Assembly: GCA_025769875.1 (NCBI GenBank)
Contig: JAGFNK010000626.1
Span: 1 to 29,175 of the forward strand
Source of the DNA: Russula earlei
Lineage: Eukaryota; Basidiomycota; Agaricomycetes; Russulales; Russulaceae
DNA length: 29,175 nucleotides
Direction of reading: 5' to 3'
Of the stretch, positions 10,593 to 21,813 are shown piece by piece; within the stretch, counting starts at the first letter, position 1, and each line of letters starts with the position of its first letter. The notes beneath the pieces are model-generated. The model searched no databases. It saw only the letters and a program-made list of their open reading frames with translations, and was not told the origin of the DNA. A program made the translations under genes and the position numbers.

Positions 10593-11522
10593 CTCACAAT
10601 AATGTAGAGTGAATTCGCCCCCTAGGTTGCGCAAGGGAGGGACGTGGAAGCACCGTCAGCGCCGACTTCCCATCAGCTTTTCCTAGCTTCCAATGTCATA
10701 ATATACCCCGTAGTTCCTTTGATCCATTGGAGGAGCATACTCACTCGCCACACATATACCGTAAGAATGCGTGTCGAAGGAAGCAGTTCCTATTTTACAC
10801 AGTCCATGCTTATCACGATAGTCGGATATTCTCTTCTATGCCTTCTCGTTCCTCTGATCAAAGTTTTGCGTCGTGATCTTCGGAGTTTTAGGGTTTCGAA
10901 GCGCTTTGAATTTATCGTCATACTATTGTCATTATTGAACGCCGTGTCACCCATCACCCAGGAGAGGAGTGTCAACTCCACTGATCACCAACTCCCCATC
11001 CCCACTGCCTCATTGTCTATACCCTCCAACGTCGAGGTAGACAGACTCATGATCGATCTTATTCTCTATTTCGAACCATATTCTCACATCTAGCTTTGGT
11101 CCTTTGGATTGTAAAGCATGTGCGTGCTGTCGCGAATGGAGCCTGGACGAATGGCCCGGGACGCCTAAAATGCCGTCGCGTAGCTACTGAGACCTTTCCG
11201 GGTCAAAGAACCGCTATACACAACAGTTTCGAAAGGTTAGGTTATCACAACGCGGTTGAATACTGAAATTGAATAGACACGGGTTTACATTCACTATCAA
11301 CCAGTAATTCACATGACCGAAGCGTAGTAATGCGCAAGACGACCTCATCGCGCGCGAACTCCTTATGATATTTATGGAGTTCTGCCATTCGCTGCAACGG
11401 CCATCACGACATCACGCAGTCAAGAAGCTATGGTGGCGAAATTCGCAGAACGTAGAGGAGAGAGTCTGTCGTTGCATGTTCCCAATCGAACCAGCCCGTC
11501 TGGGAGCAGTCGCCCAGCATAA
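10593..11522. other. intergenic between convergent DUF6535 copies, copy B
   Basis: The first part (to about 11123) matches 2357-2880. Copy B lacks the 410-bp copy A insertion. It carries about 53 bp at about 11382-11434 that copy A lacks. No gene recognised. Confidence 0.5.
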
Positions 11523-11727
11523 TCAGGGACCGGAGATGCGGTGGGTGCCCCGAGCCACGTCAGGCGATGATGGCGGTGACGCCCCTTCATTGGTGCGAAC
11601 GAGGTCCGGGTCGTCGTGAGGAACGTCGCGTTCGTCCGATGCCGTACAGTCTGATGATATCGTTCGGGGGTTCGAAACAAAAGTCGCCGGCGGAGCGACG
11701 AGGGACGACGTGGGTGCCGAAGGCGAG

Positions 11728-11759
<32 letters not shown>

Positions 11760-14217
11760 GGTAGGAAAGCCTGATTGCGGACTCGGAGGGGGGGTGCCGG
11801 CGAGGGTGACGGTTCGAGATGGGGGGGGAGGCGGAGCGTCGCGTGCCGCTGAAGGAGACGGCGTGCCGGTCGCGGAGAGGGCAGAGGAGCCGGCGATGCT
11901 TTCCGCCGCGCCCGTGACAACCCCGTGGAGGACCGCGTGTTGTATCGAGTCGGTCGAAGCGGTGGTGCGCTGGCCTCGAGGGGAAGCGGAATCAGAAGGC
12001 GCGACGTTTGGGACGGGCTCGGCGGGCACGTCGTCCAACGACGACCGCGGCGGAGCATCAGGTCCGGTAGAAGAGGGATCAGGAGTCAGGGCCACGTTGG
12101 GGAGAGGGGCGGAAGAAATGGCCCGAGGCACGGCGGCTGCGCCCTCCGTTGCTGAGGCTGGAACCTGGAGGGTGCCAGGTGTCGAATGCGCAGAAGGAGC
12201 GCGGTGATGGTCCTCAACATTGCACAAGGGATATGAAGGCGGTTCGTCCAGGATAGAGTCGTCGATATCAGTATTAGCTGAGAACAGCGTGGGTGCGGCA
12301 TTGGTGCCTTGGTGTAGACTGATGTAAGCCATACGGAGATGTTTGAGGGCAAGGATACAGATTATTTGAGTGTTATGGTCTACAGGGCCCGGACCCTGTA
12401 TCCTGCTGACGGTGTCGTTCCAGAGATGGCAGAATTTGTGCTGCAGCTCAGGCAGAGTGAACAGTATGTCAAATTTAGTGACCGATTCAAGCGTTTTCGA
12501 CTTGGACCCAGCACTGTGTCTCCAACCTTGCTCGGAATAGATGCTAATGATGTACCGCGTGATGTGGATGCAATTGGCAAGTAACACGCTATCACCGTGT
12601 GCCAAATAGTGTCGAAGGTCAAGCGCCGAGACGCCCAGATGTCCAGAAGCGAGTTCGAACCAACGATCTTTGCGTTCCTGATCTCTTGAGATCATGATGG
12701 AAATTGCGCACTGCGAGTAGGAAGCAGCGCCCGGTTCATTGTGATCGACTTTTCTTCTCAGAAATAGCCCAAGCTCGACAGAACTCAAAAATCCATTCCA
12801 TTCTTCAGAAAATATACGATCGAAGATCGTCGCGTGTAAAGGGAGGGAGGCTGCATCCATCGCCTTCACGCAGATGGCCGTCCGCCTTTCCTTGACGCTA
12901 TTCGGGATGAGTGGAGATGCCAATGTACGGTCCATGAAACCAATGAGAGCCCACAGCAGCTTGCCCTCGTTTGGCGTGATGAAAGTACCTCGTGGATCCG
13001 TGACCAGTTCGGAACCACAGAAGCTGGGAATAAACGAAAAAAAACCGCTCCAGTTCGACGTCTTCGTCCAACGAATCAAACGTCAATGACAACAGACGAC
13101 CATCAATCCCCGATGGTGGCTTCCGTGCATGCTCTTCGGCAATCTTTTCTGGGCCTTGTTGAAACCATGCTCCGAATTGATCCCTCCATCCGCCAAAGCG
13201 GCCCCACGGTGGATAGCTGGAGACAGGAAAGTGGTGAAGAGCATGGGAGAGCAAAAATAGGATACCAGAAACGAGGTACCAGACCACGGTAGAAAGAGGT
13301 GCGTGATAGGGGCTGTCACGCCGTAGTATTGGCATGAATGTGATGCATGCATACATGGCGACGCAAAGCGCGATCCAACAGGCCACAGCGGTGAACACCG
13401 TGTGATGTATATTGAATAGGAAGACGAGAAGGCCAGAAAAAAAGAGGAAAAGGGAAAGGTGGAGGAGGGCGGGAAGAGCTTCAACGACCAAGGGAAGGTG
13501 CAGCTTGGCGACGCCCTCTGAAAAGAAGGCTCGAATCCGCGCTCGCTTGTCTGAACTGTACCGCGGTTGAGTGATCTTGATATAACGACGGGCCCATTGC
13601 TGTAGCATTGTGGCCAACAGAGCACAGGTGAGACTGATGACCAAACTGAGGAACCAGAACAAGTTGACCCAGATGGCATATGTTGGGGGAGCGAAGGGGA
13701 CTGATGGATCACGGAGGGTTGAAGGAAAGGGGACGTGAGATCCGTTGGCATCGGCGAGGAGCTGGTAGATGTTTGCAAGGTAAAAGTCGGAGGTGTCCTG
13801 GGAGCTCGGCCGGAGATCCTGAACGGATACAGAGATCAATGTTGCAACTGCAGCAGAGAACAAACCAGTCTATGAGGTGTAAGGATATAAAGAGTAGAGA
13901 AGGACGTTTCGGCTCACGAAAACTAGGATGCCGTCCGCGTCCCCTTTCCAACTGTTTGCCATCTCCTTGTCATGTTCGGTAGTCATCTCGACATACATAG
14001 AGAAGAGAGGTCCGGCGCCATCTACAAAACTAGATGCACCTTGGGATGCACCATTTTGACCTGGCCGAGGGGGATAACCATGGCCACCTGTCCGCCGATA
14101 AGAAAAAAAAAAATGATGAGGTGCAGGAGGATGGATACCATAGGTTGTGGGTATTCCTTCCACATGAGCAGAAACACCCCCCAAATTTATAGTAGCTTCG
14201 GGGTCGGCGTGAGACAT
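11523..14217 (-). CDS. DUF6535-domain membrane protein, copy B minus-strand gene; one frameshift
   Basis: Function unknown. Exon 1 is 14217-13918 (MSHADPE..., 100 codons), intron 13917-13870 (48 nt, GT-AG), exon 2 13869-11523, about 881 aa if the frameshift is set aside. The family core spans the intron: GPLFSMYVEMT, DADGILVF, TGLFSAAVATLISVS, QDLRPSSQDTSDFYL. Predicted membrane segments: FWFLSLVISLTCALLATML, LSLFLFFSGLLVFLFNI, AVACWIALCVAMYACITFM and a possible fourth, VVWYLVSGILFLLSHAL. Helical cytosolic motifs follow (LDEDVELERFF, ERKDRWFELASGHL), then a Ser/Pro-rich tail with an (SP)n run from a GGGCGA-type microsatellite at 11733-11762. The frame shifts once, at a run of eight T on the coding strand (13044-13037); seven would join ELERFF to SFIPSFCG. 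Copy A suggests the tail could extend past 11523 with one more G near 11558. Confidence 0.8.
11733..11762. repeat. GAGGGC hexanucleotide microsatellite
   Basis: About five GAGGGC units, read on the minus strand as alternating Ser-Pro codons in the DUF6535 tail. The copy A deletion junction falls at the edge of the same repeat. Confidence 0.75.
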
Positions 14218-15235
14218 GATGGGAGAGATCACGATACGACGATTGATTGTTCAAACCAGTGCGCGCGTGTTGTTTGATTTGATTCCCTCTAATGGTCTAG
14301 CATCCGACCCAGGGACGCACGGCCAAACACAGGGTATCGCGGCGGGCGCCGAAAATGCCAACAATCATGATTCTACTATTTCTCACTGGGCACGTGACTC
14401 CGCTCGCTTGCCGATCTTCTCCATCTCCGTGGATCTTTCCCATCAGCTGTCGACAACTCATTAGCCAGGTGTAGGCAGCGTGTAGAAGCCAACGTTCATG
14501 CCATCGACCAACGTCCAACTTGGAAATCGCATCGAAGGTTTTCAATTATGATGCAGTCATAAGCATGTTCGACCCAGAAGCCACTCAGGGCGACAAGGGG
14601 ACCGGGCGTCCTTCCCCTCTTGCACGAGTGTCACAAGTGGTTTGGAATCGGCCTTCCGGGGAGGTCCTGGGTGGATTTCTCGGTTGTGTTTATATATTAT
14701 TGTTGCGATTTTCGTCATTCGGGATTCGTCAGAGCGGCGTTTTGATTCACTCTCCTCAATTGGCACCTTGAAGGGGAGGGGAGCGAACAATCTCCGAGAG
14801 GGCTGATGGCGGGGTCATCAGCCCACAGCGCTCGCGAAGGTGTAGTCCACAACGAGTGGGAGGTGGGTAGTCGGTTCTATTCACCTTTTTCTGAGAGTCG
14901 AACTGGCACCCTCGTTCGAAAGGTCTGGCGATCCGTAATTACCCCGATGGCGATCTCAACATCTCGCTCAGCCCGTCCCCGGATCCCCTTTCCCTTTTCG
15001 GGTTGCGCCCTCTCTTTCGGCGTCTTTTTGATTTCGTCCTCCACTTTTCGACAAGACAAAACGTTACTTGCTTGTGACTGGTTTTCCCGACGCACTACCT
15101 GTAGCTTTGACGCAGGGGTTTCAGGAACCGCCCTACCTCTCCCCATTTAAATGCCTTCCCACCCATCCACCCAAACCCCCCACCACCCTCGCTGGACCGC
15201 ATCCCCTCTCTCTACCAACCCTCACGTCTGCGCTG
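14218..15235. other. divergent region between DUF6535(-) and kinase copy B
   Basis: 14218-14330 and 14405-14588 match copy A. About 14589-15080 (roughly 490 bp) has no counterpart in copy A and no recognisable gene or terminal repeats. 15081-15235 again resembles the kinase 5' leader but lacks the TATA box of copy A (ATTTAAATG instead). Confidence 0.5.
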
Positions 15236-16510
15236 ATGCTTGAAGAAACATACGCCGGAACCAATGTCGGCAGCTTATGCAATAGCGAGCTATGGTGGCG
15301 GGATCATTATGATGATCTACACGGCCGCGGGTACAAGCTCTTTCTCAACACCGATCATAATCAGGCTACCACTGTGGGTATATTCGTCTGCGACTTGGTG
15401 CAACTAACGTCACGTAGTTACCAGCTATGGCGCATGCCGTGCGCATAGAAGACGGCCGACAAGTCACGCTTCAAAAGGTTTTCTCTCAAGAGCGCCCAAA
15501 TGAACTACCAATCGCCCAACTTTTCTCTTCACCAGGGCTCAAGGACGACCCTAAGAATCATTGCATTCCCTTGCTCGATCTTGTCGACTTGTCCCACAAC
15601 GCCAATCCCGATGCCGGGAAATTCATGGTGATCCCATTTCTTCGACCTTTCGACAATCCCCCTTTTCAAACGTATGGAGAATTCGTAGCCTTCTTTATGC
15701 AGATCAGCGAGGTTGGTCATCAAGGATAACTTACTGGCGATCTCTCACAGATTTGGATTCTGATCAGGGCCTCAAATTCATGCACGAGCAAAATGTTACC
15801 AATGGGTGAGTGTGGGTGGTGTCTCTGCAGAAGCGAATCCAGACTCAAAGCTTTTGCAGAGACTGCACAGTGAATAACATCATGTTCGATCCGTCTGGAA
15901 TGTACCCGGATCATCCAGTACGACGAGATTGGAGGGCCAAGCGATACAGCCGAACCGAGCGGCCACCCCGCTATTACTTCATCGACTTTGGCTTGTCTCA
16001 TCAGTATTCCTCGCGGAACGTGTTGGAGGAACAGCCACGTGGCGATGATATGACCTCACCTCCTGAACATAAGCGCGGAGGGTTGTGCAACCCATTTCGC
16101 ACCGACATCTACCACCTTGGCAGTTTCGTTCGCGATAACTTTTTGAAGGTATGACGAACGTTCTGCCCACTTTGTACGTGTCTGATGTGATATTGTAGAA
16201 GTATAATGGCTTCGAGTTCATGGGAGACCTAGTTTGTGCGATGACGGACGAGAATCCGGCAAGGCGTCCTAGGATCGAAGACGTTATCGAGAGGTTTGAA
16301 AGCATTTGTAGCTCATTGAGTGCAGTCATGTTACGCTCTCCGATCACGTCGAAAAATGACCACACAGTATGCATCGTGTATCGGCATTTGAGACAGCTGA
16401 CACGTACGATTGCGTATGTTATTCACAGGAGGCCTGCGATCCCACTGCCTGGTGGATTGCGGATGCAGGATATACGACTGCATAGTTCTCCGAGAGTGTT
16501 GTATCATTGA
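15236..16510 (+). CDS. protein kinase-like protein, copy B (catalytic residues altered)
   Basis: The exons mirror copy A: 15236-15373, 15418-15711, 15768-15805, 15860-16148 and 16199-16510, for 356 aa. The frame is open throughout and splice sites are preserved. The ATG used in copy A is ACG here (15224), so the next in-frame ATG (15236) is taken. The 57-nt segment present in copy A exon 1 is missing in frame. Two key residues differ: VMLKK becomes VTLQK (Lys88 to Gln65, if this Lys is the ATP anchor) and HGD becomes NGD (His179 to Asn156). The catalytic Asp158, Asn163 and DFG Asp199 remain. The last exon differs from copy A at only about four of 312 positions, three of them silent, which suggests selection acted at least until recently. 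It is probably a weakened kinase or pseudokinase. It may also simply be on the way to decay. Confidence 0.75.
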
Positions 16511-17173
16511 CACTTGATGCCACTTGATATCGATACCTTCTGCGTAGATATATATTGGATTCGAAAGTGATGCCTCAGGTTCCGCCCATGCTACCGACGT
16601 TTGTGTACTCTTGAATGTTGTAAAATAGCCCGAGCCCGCTTTCTAGTTGGTTGTCTATTGTCTTGTCTCTTTGCCATCCAACTACAGGTACACCGGAAGA
16701 GAGGGGTGAAAACAAGGATAAATTCTGCTTGCGAAGGCTGGTTTGGCCCTATTGATTCAGGTGGGATATGCATGCGGGGTATATGTCAAGGCGAGGTGTC
16801 AAGAATAGTGGGAAAGAGCTGGCCAGCTTTCGATGGCGGAACGGCTGACAAATTGAACGCTTCGTGGTTGTCCCTGATATTCGAACGCGGGTACGAGTGC
16901 AATGATTTTCCATGCGTCGCGACATGCTCCGGACCATATTCTAAGTCAAGACGAATGACCCATGCTCGGCAGTTCCAAAATAGAGGAACTCTCACCACAA
17001 GCAATCTAGCCATAGACCATACCACTCCCAAAGCTATGCGTTCATGCGAACCCAGTTACCACTTGTCCTTACATCAGCCAGGGCACAGAGCGGCGCAAGC
17101 GCGCCGTCCTCCACCTCGCAATTCCGCAGGTGGACTTCCATGGCTTGGGTGGGGCCAGCGACAAGAAGTGCCA
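16511..17173. other. conserved intergenic block, copy B
   Basis: Counterpart of 6883-7544. Open frames exist on both strands (for example 16601-17203 plus, starting at ATG or alternative codons) but show no recognised motif, biased composition or splice logic. It is probably 3' UTRs of the convergent kinase and F-box genes. Confidence 0.45.
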
Positions 17174-18999
17174 TCATCCAGGTGTCATGTCAAGGCCACA
17201 TGATTCCTCTTCCTTCCTGACTTCTCCCTTTAAATAGATCAAGCGACTTTTCGAAGGCGGTGACGCCAACGAACTCTGTGGCTGCCTAGATGATACATTC
17301 CTTTCCACTGCATCGAGAGGTCGACTCAGGTTGGGTTCAGAAGCGGTGGTGGGTTCTAGTCTTGGTAGCTTCTGTGCTGAGAGCCTGCCTTCAACAACGT
17401 ATACCCTCTTCAGAGACCGAAGGACACGCTCAGCGGTGTCTCGAGACGCGCACGCAGACGGGAGTACGTCAGCCGTGCCGGGATATAACCACAGCACTTC
17501 TACGCTTGGCAATCGCACCAAGAGCTGGTGCCAATATCCTTTGGCTACATCGATGTGCGCAGGGTCACCCTCCACGAGGACACTCCGCACGCACGCCGCG
17601 TCGAGATCGTCGCACAGAAGATGCAGACGGTAGAAAGGGCTCGTCAGCTCGATGGCGCGCAAGCCATCCGGCGCAGGCGGGCTGCCATTCCATTCCAACT
17701 CGAAGCAGAAACGTGCCATGTCGTCGTGAAGCCCGTCTGTCCAAGCCAGGAAACGTCCACGCGTCGGCCCTCCGGATATACGGATGTTTTTCAGCCTTCC
17801 CCTGGTGTGGGCGGCGTACAACGGAGGCAGCGCCTCGAGCCAGCGTGCCCAGACGCCAGGGCTGGGCGCTGCCAGCGTGAATACGGCAAGTCTCTTCCGC
17901 GCGCCCTCTGGAATCGCAAGGTGCATCGCGAGCAACACGAAGTACCGCGGGGATTCCGTGCGCACAATGAACTCTTCCAACCTGTCCATTGGAATCGGCG
18001 CGTCTGGAAACACGTTGGCCTCTTTCCAGACAGCCGTGCACCTGATTAGGGTGAAGTGTTTGAGGACGGGCATTTGGCGCAGCGCATCGAGGAGATCCGC
18101 AAACAACACTTTGCCACCAAGTTTGAAGCTTGTCAGCCCTCGAACGAGCCAATACGGTGCGTGGAAGGTGCGTTCTGCCGAGAAGGAGAGGCTACGCACG
18201 GGGGCCTGTGAGGAGAAGACGCTTTCAGGGATAGAGAAGGGCGTCCCCAGGTCCCAAAGCGGGACATTGATAGAAAAGAACTGAAGTGGCGATGGTGTGT
18301 GGAGGTTAGACAGCGTTGTGTGAACGTGCTCACGAGGGCCGTCCAAACGAAGGGAGCGCATGCGATGAGAGAGTCTCTGAAGAATGATCAAGGCGGAGTA
18401 GGTCGTCATGGTCACTTGACGATCATCAATGTCACGCCTACCGACGCGTAGGTGGACATCAAGTAAGAGGGGTTTGGAACGCTGCTGCATGATGTCGACC
18501 CAAAAAATGTTGAGATTTGGCGTGATCATAGACCAAAGGGGTGGGCAGATGTGAGCGACTGCCCGCCATGAGCGGCACACCTGTGTGATCGGAAGCCACT
18601 CGGGAGAAACTTTGTGATGGAGCGAAACGGGGGAGTCTTCGACGGACGGTTCGGCGCAACACAAAAAGATTTGTTGAAGAATCTCGAGGGGGAGATCAGA
18701 GAAACGGAAAGGAAATACGCCATGGGTTCCCGTTTCTGCTGGCGAAGCCGACTGGTTGGGAGCAAGACCCCGTACCCTGTTGGGTGCCGGGGTGGGGAAT
18801 CGGGTGGGGAGAGAGTAAGACCTGGATGATAGTCTTGCAAGATGGCTAGTGCGGAGCCTACTACGCTGTGTCACTATGTAATATGTCACTGGCCACCCAT
18901 TCAAGTGGATACGTACGGATTCTCGATCGATTGCGAATCGAGTGTTAAGACCCTCCTCGCGACGCGCAACAACTTGTGCTTGACGCTCTCTTCTGGCAT
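17174..18999 (-). CDS. F-box protein, copy B (full length)
   Basis: F-box proteins usually bind SKP1 and bring substrates to SCF ubiquitin ligases. The proposed model is exon 1 18999-18917 (MPEESVKHKL...), intron 18916-18822 (GTACGT...CCAG, 95 nt) and exon 2 18821-17174, 576 aa. The minus frame is open without an ATG far upstream of the F-box. This intron gives the only nearby ATG with matching phase, which is why it was chosen. The F-box is at about residues 71-115: LPLEILQQIF, then WLPITQVCRSWRAVA and PPLWSMI. The rest is a leucine-rich but irregular substrate-binding-type region. It is clearly paralogous to 22563-24247 (PEWLPIT, LWSMITPNL, LPSVEVLWL). Its 3' quarter is duplicated as the stump at 7545-8015. 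It is transcribed away from the DUF6535 gene at 19341, leaving 341 bp as a shared promoter region. The exact start is uncertain. Confidence 0.82.
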
Positions 19000-19340
19000 T
19001 CCTTCCCACTGCCAAGCGTCGAAGGATGGGGTTAGCGGTGATGTTGAAGAATAGATTGATCAACGATGAGGCGATGCATGGGAGGATATGGCAAGTGTGG
19101 GAGGCGGTTGCCACCTATGGTCGGACTATAACAGTAACAGAGGTGGATGCGAGCGAGATTCCTCTCAGTTTTCGTGCACTCATCTCTGCTCCAAGCCTTC
19201 GAGCTTGACGTCCTTCGCAACTGTGCATTGTTGACGGTGTTCTCCCGTCGACATTTCAAATCATGTAGTCGGCGCGTGGGAACGCGCATTGTCAAGCCAT
19301 CACCTCACGACTGCCTCGCATTGGATCATCAAACCTGTCA
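19000..19340. promoter_or_regulatory. divergent promoter region, F-box(-) / DUF6535(+)
   Basis: 341 bp between two start codons on opposite strands. No clear TATA box was recognised on either side, and the open frames here only start at alternative codons. Joint regulation of the two genes is possible from the geometry alone. Confidence 0.4.
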
Positions 19341-21813
19341 ATGTCTCACCGACCTTCAGATGTAGAGAGGGGGGGAATCACAGGTATCGTTTCTTAGCTC
19401 TCGGCCTTGCCCTCGCCGGATTCACCCAAAGTAGATGATCAAAGCGACCACTCTCATTCATCGTCCTCGTCGTCATCGTCGTCATCGAGTCAACCATCCC
19501 AGAAAACCAAGGAAAACGTTGACTATGGTGATAGCTCATGGCCACTCTTTTCCATGTACACAAAGATTACGCAAGAAGACGACAATAACATGAATGAACG
19601 CTGTCAAAAAGAAATGGATGGCATCTTGGTTTTTGTGAGTCCTCATAGTTGCTCCCTTATGAGCATGTACGTCAACTGAACAATAGAGTGGTTTATTCTC
19701 TGCCACCGTCGGCGCATTGCTTACAATCTCGCTCCAAGACCTAAAGCCTAACTCGCAGGATACATCTGCGTTTTATCTAAAGAACATTTATCTACAACTT
19801 GGCAGTCTGAATGCATCAATCCCGTCCTCTTTGGCTGACCCGCCTCCTTTTTCTCCACCAAGTTACGTCATCTGGGTCAACTCACTCTGGTTCTTGAGCT
19901 TGGTCATCAGTCTTACCGGGGCCACGTCAGCGACGATACTGCAGCAGTGGGCACAACGATATATCACCGTCACTCAGCAACCATGGCAACCTCCTGACAA
20001 GCGAGCTCGCATCCGTGCAGTCTTTGCCCACCACCCTTGGGGGCGATACGTCAACTGGGGTGGTGCCCGATCCGCCTTCTATCTACATCTTTCCCTCTTC
20101 CTCTTCTTCGCTGGTTGCCTCATTTATCTTCATAACGTCAACCATACCGTCTTCAAAGCCGTGGTTTCATGGCTCGTGTTTTATACCACGATATATGCAA
20201 CTATTACACTCTCATCAACTATCAATCCCGAGGAGCTCCTCTTCACCCCATTTTCTGCCATCTTTTTCCGACTTTATGTCTTCGTTGCGTACTTGGTCAT
20301 TCGAATTCTCTCTATCATAAAGCCCCTCCGTGGCGTTTTTGACGATGCCAGAAAACACTATCGTCTCATGATACACCGTTACAGCGAAGGATTCTTGCAA
20401 GGTACATCGAAGGCGGTGGAAGAAACTGCTCTGAAACCGTCATCGGAAATCGATGCCCTTGTCTTGGAGCGGCTATTACTTGCTCTGGATGAAGACGATT
20501 CACTGGAAAAGTTTTTCGATGCCATCCCCGGGTTTTGCACCTCAAAATTGGTCACTGTACCTTTCTCTTCATCGGTTCAGACCAAGTTCCAACAAGCATT
20601 GGACGGGTTCTTAGACCGCACTTTCTCCTCCGATTCCACTTCCGAATCGGTCAGAAGCATTCGACTAGTCATATGCCTGAACGCAGCGGAAGCGGCAATC
20701 GGACCCGATGGAACTTCACGGATCCTTGACGACATTTTCAATGGGCGCTGGAGCGAAGCTCTACAATCCGTTGAAATAGGGATTTCTTTGAGACGATGGG
20801 GTATCAATAGGGACGATACAATCGTCTTGAATGTACGACGGGTAGTTGCCTGCATCATAGCCCGCACTCGAGAACGTGATGACCGCTGGTCCATGCTGGT
20901 CAAGGACGAATTTGGCGTACCGGATCGTGTCCTTCGAGACTATATCTCCCACGGGGATAACGTGTTACTCGCCATCTTGTTGCACACTACGCGCGAAGCT
21001 TTTCGCGCGCATCGCCCGCAACGAGATGTCTTGCGATCGCTTTCCCGACTTGAAATACGCGATGCGCTCCCTGGATTGCAGCATGACTTTTGCGCCTTGT
21101 GGAATGAAGTCGTTCAAGAGGCGGGGAACAAAGAAAGTGACGGCGTGCCTATCGATATCCTCGTTCAGATTCGGCCTCTTTACGTCACTCTACATGAAGG
21201 CTTCGGTCCTCCCCCGACATCATTTTCTCCCTCCATCGGTGGTGACGAAAGCGTTAATCTATTTGAGCCTTCGATATACCCACTGTGTACGATTGCCAGT
21301 CATCGCCCAGACAGGACTATTGATACTCCTTTGACCGCAACCCAACTTGGTGATTCGCTCACTATTCCTTTTGGACGCTGGCCCGTCCCAGGCGGCAGCG
21401 CCGCTTCACTTGAAGCTTCGAAAGCAAACGTCATCCCAGCCCTTCCTTCGTCAACTGACATCGCTGAAGGTATCCTAACGGTCAAAGCGCTTGAAAATAC
21501 CCGGGACGTGAAAGCGCCCGTTCCAATGGAGCGTTCTTGTCTCCCGCAAGCTTCTTACGTCGACACAAAGATTGTGCTACCTGGCGACGAGCCGACGCCC
21601 CGCATACACGCCAGTGATACTGGTGTTACCTCTACGTCCTCTTGGTCTGCACCCGTCACTTCGTCCATCGCATTTCCGCATTCCGGACTTGTTCCGGCTG
21701 GCATCGTTCTTCCCACTACCGGACCCGATCTACTGTCTTCTTCTGTGGTGACGATGACAGACCTGGGTCATCCCAGCCAAAGTCTTAAGATAGATGGGCC
21801 CTCCACCACTTGA
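19341..21813 (+). CDS. DUF6535-domain membrane protein, third locus (intact)
   Basis: This is the best-preserved DUF6535 gene of the window. Exons 19341-19383, 19432-19634 and 19687-21813, with 48- and 52-nt GT-AG introns and matching phases, give 790 aa. The ATG gives MSHRPS, like the MSH/MSQ starts of the paralogues, and intron positions are the same, supporting the model. A run of 11 Ser codons (19458-19490) lies in the disordered N-terminus. The core is WPLFSMYTKI, MDGILVF, SGLFSATVGALLTISLQDL, then NSQDTSAFYL. Predicted membrane segments: LWFLSLVISLTGATSATIL, LSLFLFFAGCLIYLHNV, VVSWLVFYTTIYATITL and LYVFVAYLVIRILSII. Helical motifs (ALDEDDSLEKFF, ERDDRWSMLV) and a low-complexity Ser/Pro/Thr tail follow. 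There are no frame breaks. It is diverged from the duplicated copies, so it is an older paralogue. Biochemical role unknown. Confidence 0.9.
19458..19490 (+). repeat. TCN trinucleotide tract encoding 11 Ser
   Basis: Eleven consecutive Ser codons (TCA/TCG/TCC then AGT) inside exon 2 of the DUF6535 gene. Codon mixing suggests an old or selected tract rather than a fresh expansion. Confidence 0.8.

Noticed and set aside
14880..14940. B-box-like GTTCGACTC on the minus strand, possible tRNA
   Set aside because: The T-arm does not pair and no acceptor or anticodon arms could be folded.
16601..17203. 200-codon plus-strand frame downstream of kinase copy B
   Set aside because: Shorter and differently started in copy A, no family motif, and its end overlaps F-box coding sequence on the other strand.
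20215..20952. Minus-strand frames within the third DUF6535 gene
   Set aside because: Antisense shadows of a continuous, paralogue-supported plus-strand exon.
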